Assembly: GCA_018433085.1 (NCBI GenBank)
Contig: JAHDRW010000012.1
Coordinates: 84,606-148,605, forward strand
Direction: 5' to 3'
DNA from: Deltaproteobacteria bacterium
GTDB lineage: Bacteria; Desulfobacterota; Desulfomonilia; UBA1062
DNA: 64,000 nt
The position numbers were made by a program, and so were the translations under genes. Below the pieces are notes generated by a model. It was not told the DNA's origin. It made no database searches and was given only the letters and a program-made list of their open reading frames with translations. Of this stretch, positions 61,289-64,000 are shown piece by piece (the first letter of the stretch is position 1; every line of letters starts with the position of its first letter).

Positions 61289-62635
61289 TCAATCAAGGAA
61301 CGAGAATATCTCGAGTCTGATCCGGTAATCCTCCACCCCGAGCGTCTTCAGGGCGTCGAGAACGGCGGTGATCAGGCCGGGCGGGCCACAGACGTAAAAA
61401 ACCTTGCCTTCGAGATCGCCGTCGCACAGCCGCAGAATCTTTTCCCGGTCCACAAACCCGGATTCCCCGCTCCAGCCGGGTGGAGGGCTGCCCAGGACAT
61501 GAACCACCCGGAGCGAGGGATAACCCCCGGCCTCGATCCCGGCGAGCTCCCGGGAAAAGACGATCCCGCTCTCGTCTTTGTTGGCGTATACCAGGAGGAC
61601 CTGCCGGTTATCCCGCGTATCCCTCATATGCCGGATCATGCTCATGAGCGGGGTTATCCCGATTCCTCCGGCAATGAAGACCAGGTCGCGTTCTTCCGGA
61701 TGAAGGACATAGGAAAAGCGCCCGAACCCCCCGTTGACCGCGGCCCTGTCGCCCGCCCGGGTCTCGCCCACGGTCGAGGTGAAATCACCCAGGGCCTTGA
61801 TGGTGGAGCTCACGTAGCCCTTATCCGCGGGAGATGACGAGATGGTCCAATGATGCTCCTCCTCCGGGAGCCCTCTGTCCCGGAAAAAGGTGATGAACTG
61901 GAACTGTCCGGGCAGGTAGTCGAACAGGGGCTCGCCGCCTGCGGGCTTCATCTTCACGGTCCATACGCCCGGGGCCTCAGGAACCACCTCGGTGACCCGG
62001 TATGCATGATCCCTGAGAATCCGGGGCCTGATAATGCGATGATACACGAAGACAGCCACCGCCGCCCCTGTCGCAAGGATCCAGATGCCCTGCATCGCGG
62101 CAAGATTCAGGTCAGCCCCGATCATGAAGCTGTGGACGAACGCACCAACGATGATCAGGGGGGAGAGAATGTCGTGGACCAGCCTCCATCGCTCGAAGGT
62201 CAGGCCGAGAGATCGCTGGTATACACTGAGCAGAACACTGGCGATCAGAACGGCCAGCGTTGCCCTGCCAAGCCAGACACCGAGGGACACGGCCGGCCCG
62301 AGCAGAAGCCCCCAGTCTCCGCTCCCGGCGGCCAGCAGAAGGGGATGAGCCAGGATCAGGAGCAGGGCGAAAATCCCCATGTTCCGATGGAACCGGATCA
62401 GGATATCGAACCCGTAGGGCTGTTCGATCCACTTTACCCGGGCGGCGAGAAAGACCTGGAGGGCGAGGATCGTGAACCCGAGGAGGGCAAGGCTCCTTCC
62501 CAGCTCATAGACGATATCGTCGTATGGATACCCGTACACCGATGCGATGATGAGCGGCGTGACCGCCACTGCTATGTAGAGCACGACGAGCAGGATTCCA
62601 CGCATGTTCCCGTGATATGCGGTATGGGCCGGCAT
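61289..62635 (-). CDS. Ferric-reductase-like transmembrane flavoprotein
   Basis: The 448-residue protein has an N-terminal ferric reductase-type domain of about six membrane segments, with His residues that could hold haem (IRFHRNMG, AHPLLL, RLVHDI, FVHSF), then a ferredoxin-NADP reductase module: LPGQFQFITF (FAD), IAGGIGITPLMS and YVCGPPGLI (NAD(P)). It moves electrons from NAD(P)H across the membrane to an outside acceptor such as Fe(III). Start 62635 or M11 at 62605; neither has a strong ribosome site. Small membrane proteins lie on both sides. Confidence 0.88.
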   Translation of the reverse strand: MPAHTAYHGNMRGILLVVLYIAVAVTPLIIASVYGYPYDDIVYELGRSLALLGFTILALQVFLAARVKWIEQPYGFDILIRFHRNMGIFALLLILAHPLLLAAGSGDWGLLLGPAVSLGVWLGRATLAVLIASVLLSVYQRSLGLTFERWRLVHDILSPLIIVGAFVHSFMIGADLNLAAMQGIWILATGAAVAVFVYHRIIRPRILRDHAYRVTEVVPEAPGVWTVKMKPAGGEPLFDYLPGQFQFITFFRDRGLPEEEHHWTISSSPADKGYVSSTIKALGDFTSTVGETRAGDRAAVNGGFGRFSYVLHPEERDLVFIAGGIGITPLMSMIRHMRDTRDNRQVLLVYANKDESGIVFSRELAGIEAGGYPSLRVVHVLGSPPPGWSGESGFVDREKILRLCDGDLEGKVFYVCGPPGLITAVLDALKTLGVEDYRIRLEIFSFLD

Positions 62636-62702
62636 GTTTCAAACCCCGTGCGCGAATGAAAGGCCTGCGCACCGGCACTCCGGGTAAAGCAGCCTTTACC
62701 CG

Positions 62703-62756
62703 ATGCGCGTCCTCTGTTCGTGATACACCCCGTGTTCGCAATCCACCCTCTGTTCG
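62703..62756 (-). repeat. Three degenerate 18-bp tandem units upstream of the flavoprotein
   Basis: On the minus strand three contiguous 18-base units each begin CGAACA (62739-62756, 62721-62738, 62703-62720). They agree at 11 to 13 of 18 positions. They could be repeated regulator sites for the flavoprotein gene, 68 bases downstream. Confidence 0.35.
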
Positions 62757-62782
62757 TGTCGCAGTCCTCCAATCTCGGTCTT

Positions 62783-63322
62783 CTAGTCGAGCCCGGGATC
62801 CATGGAGGCGAATCCGATCTCCACAGGCGGCATGGCACCGGCCGGACAAGCTTTTCCTGTCGCCGGTAACCGCCCTGACGCGAGCAACCTCCCGTTCGCG
62901 GGTTCCGCCTCCCGAACCTGGGCCGCAGTCATTGATCCTGGTGAAAGAGCCCGTGTCTGACGGCCGCGGTCATCCTTCTTTCCGGTCAGGACAGTACCTT
63001 CGGACAGGGCATCCTGAGCTCGGTTCTGCAGGGTTGCCCCGCCGGGCAGGGCATCGTCATTCCCGCCGGGGTTGTTCCCCACGGCCGGGGCGCCGGTGGA
63101 GAAAGGCATGGCCGTGGATCGGCCTGCATCCTGATCCATGCCCGGGCAAGTATGCCCGTACTGCAGAACCGTGCACGATCCGCTCACGGTATTTTCCGCC
63201 CGGCCCGCCCGTGACTCGGGCAGTGGCGGCCGTTCCGCGGCCCCGGGTGAAGCGGCCCAGTGAATGATGAAAAGGGCCAGGAACCCCATGAACGCGATAA
63301 TGGGAGCCCGATGTCCGCCCAT
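62783..63322 (-). CDS. Unknown single-pass membrane or exported protein
   Basis: The 179-residue protein starts at ATG 63322, with AAGGAGG 8 bp upstream. An N-terminal hydrophobic segment (IIAFMGFLALFIIHWAA) is followed by a long, polar, low-complexity tail rich in Gly, Pro, Ala and Asn. The segment resembles that of the next upstream gene (shared GFLAL, then H and an aromatic residue, then A), so the two may be diverged duplicates. No known family. Confidence 0.5.
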   Translation of the reverse strand: MGGHRAPIIAFMGFLALFIIHWAASPGAAERPPLPESRAGRAENTVSGSCTVLQYGHTCPGMDQDAGRSTAMPFSTGAPAVGNNPGGNDDALPGGATLQNRAQDALSEGTVLTGKKDDRGRQTRALSPGSMTAAQVREAEPANGRLLASGRLPATGKACPAGAMPPVEIGFASMDPGLD

Positions 63323-63347
63323 TGCACACCCTCCTTTTCCCTGTTCT

Positions 63348-63695
63348 TCAGGGAAAGCCGGTATCGTCTTCTCCCTGGACGTGACACCGGCTACAAGACC
63401 TTTCCCGGGCATCCATCCCGTCCTCTCGTTCGGGATCGCCATCACCGGTGTCATTATGAACCTCCTCAGACCTCCGACAGACGCCTTCTGCATCCGGATC
63501 TCTTTTTTCGCACCCGGAGCGCTGTTCCCCGGGAACGAGAGTCTCGCTGCCTGCTCCGGGTATCCAGAGCTCGTACGGATCGGAAGGCGGCTCCCCCCGG
63601 TCATATGAACGGGTACCCTTCATGACGGCGAAGTGAAGGACGGTGAGTGCCAGAAAACCCACTACAGCAAGGAGAAAGACGCGCGGCTCTCTCAT
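63348..63695 (-). CDS. Small single-pass membrane protein with CXXCH motif
   Basis: The 115-residue frame has an N-terminal membrane segment (VFLLAVVGFLALTVLHFAV) and, near its C-terminus, SCSRCH, a CXXCH sequence that is the haem c attachment motif. It lies 25 bp upstream of the similar gene at 62783-63322 and close to a membrane flavoprotein, so a small membrane-bound cytochrome is possible. A single CXXCH in a short, partly low-complexity frame can also arise by chance. Confidence 0.5.
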   Translation of the reverse strand: MREPRVFLLAVVGFLALTVLHFAVMKGTRSYDRGEPPSDPYELWIPGAGSETLVPGEQRSGCEKRDPDAEGVCRRSEEVHNDTGDGDPEREDGMDARERSCSRCHVQGEDDTGFP

Positions 63696-64000
63696 GACCC
63701 AACCCTTCCCCCAAGAGCAAATCAGATGACTATCAAGAAGCGTACCAGCGCATGCAGGGCTGCCGTTATCACGTCTTTTCGGTCACTTATGGCTGAGGGG
63801 CCAACCGGTTGTCCCTCTGTTCTGTCTTGCGGGACAGGACATTTCCCGGGAAGCAGGAAACAGATCGCCCATCGATACCCCGGCGGACGCCTTCAGGGGG
63901 AGCGTCCGCCGGCCGAACCTCGGAACAGGTCCTGAGCCCTGTTCTACAGCAGGCCAAGAAAAAATGGTCTTCGGGGTGATTCATGAAGCTGGCAATACCA
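63696..64000 (-). other. Window end, no gene assigned
   Basis: A minus-strand frame of about 65 codons (63787-63984) is open to the window edge and might be the end of a gene lying beyond it. It shows no family likeness that I can name. Confidence 0.3.

Noticed and set aside
1-64000. tRNA, rRNA, CRISPR, integrase, transposase or phage genes
   Set aside because: I looked for T-loop sequences, regular spaced repeats and recombinase motifs and found none that hold up.

Overview
This is a high-GC, gene-dense stretch of bacterial chromosome with most genes on the + strand and no rRNA, tRNA, CRISPR array, phage or insertion sequence that I can recognise. The gene content suggests an anaerobic member of the former Deltaproteobacteria (Desulfobacterota, for example a sulfate-reducing or syntrophic lineage). 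The supporting features are a phosphofructokinase with pyrophosphate-type residues, several branched-chain-type (Liv) transport genes next to an acyl-CoA ligase, small 4Fe-4S proteins, REC/HD-GYP and multi-PAS signalling proteins, and many stand-alone oxidoreductases. The lineage is inferred from gene content; no marker gene was available to place it.

Layout. 1-7.5 kb: the end of a metallophosphoesterase, a nucleotidyltransferase-like protein, a frameshifted PptA-type tautomerase, a GNAT acetyltransferase, a D-aminoacylase-type amidohydrolase with a good promoter, a QueG-like 4Fe-4S protein, a MOT1-type molybdate/sulfate transporter, a short-chain dehydrogenase and CutA. 7.8-17.6 kb: envelope and housekeeping genes: a lipoprotein, the tail-specific protease Prc, GalE, two unknown proteins, MetF, a YchJ-like SEC-C protein, a DUF374 acyltransferase, a secreted chalcone-isomerase-fold protein followed by a clear terminator, and an AI-2E-family permease. 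17.8-33 kb: a REC-REC-HD-GYP regulator, an aminotransferase, hydrolases, a second SDR, an HDOD protein, a malate-dehydrogenase-like enzyme, an old-yellow-enzyme-type oxidoreductase, a flavin-reductase-like protein, a metallo-beta-lactamase-fold protein, a DMT exporter, a Nudix hydrolase, an exported cyclophilin, a UMF1 transporter and an Xni-like 5'-3' exonuclease. 33.2-42.5 kb: PPi-type phosphofructokinase divergent from a compact histone-deacetylase-like protein, a MgtC/DUF4010 membrane protein, the bifunctional NAD(P)HX repair enzyme, a methyltransferase of the ICMT/PEMT type, a hydrolase, a LysE exporter and a universal stress protein.

42.6-45.4 kb (minus strand): a secreted clostripain-type cysteine protease is followed 48 bp later by a serpin, which looks like a protease/inhibitor operon. 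The 5' end of the serpin frame contains a copy of a palindromic repeat also found at 33.1 kb and, in part, at 23.05 kb.

45.9-54.4 kb: one long operon, livM-livH-(membrane-anchored unknown)-two duplicated substrate-binding proteins-livG-livF-acyl-CoA ligase, with strong RNA hairpins before, between and after the two binding-protein cistrons. It probably imports a carboxylic acid or amino acid, and the ligase may activate the imported acid. 54.5-64 kb: an exported helix-hairpin-helix protein, a soluble hybrid histidine kinase with nine PAS domains (two sharing a 114-bp identical DNA repeat), small exported or unknown proteins, and a minus-strand cluster with a ferric-reductase-like flavoprotein and small single-pass membrane proteins, one carrying a CXXCH haem-binding motif.
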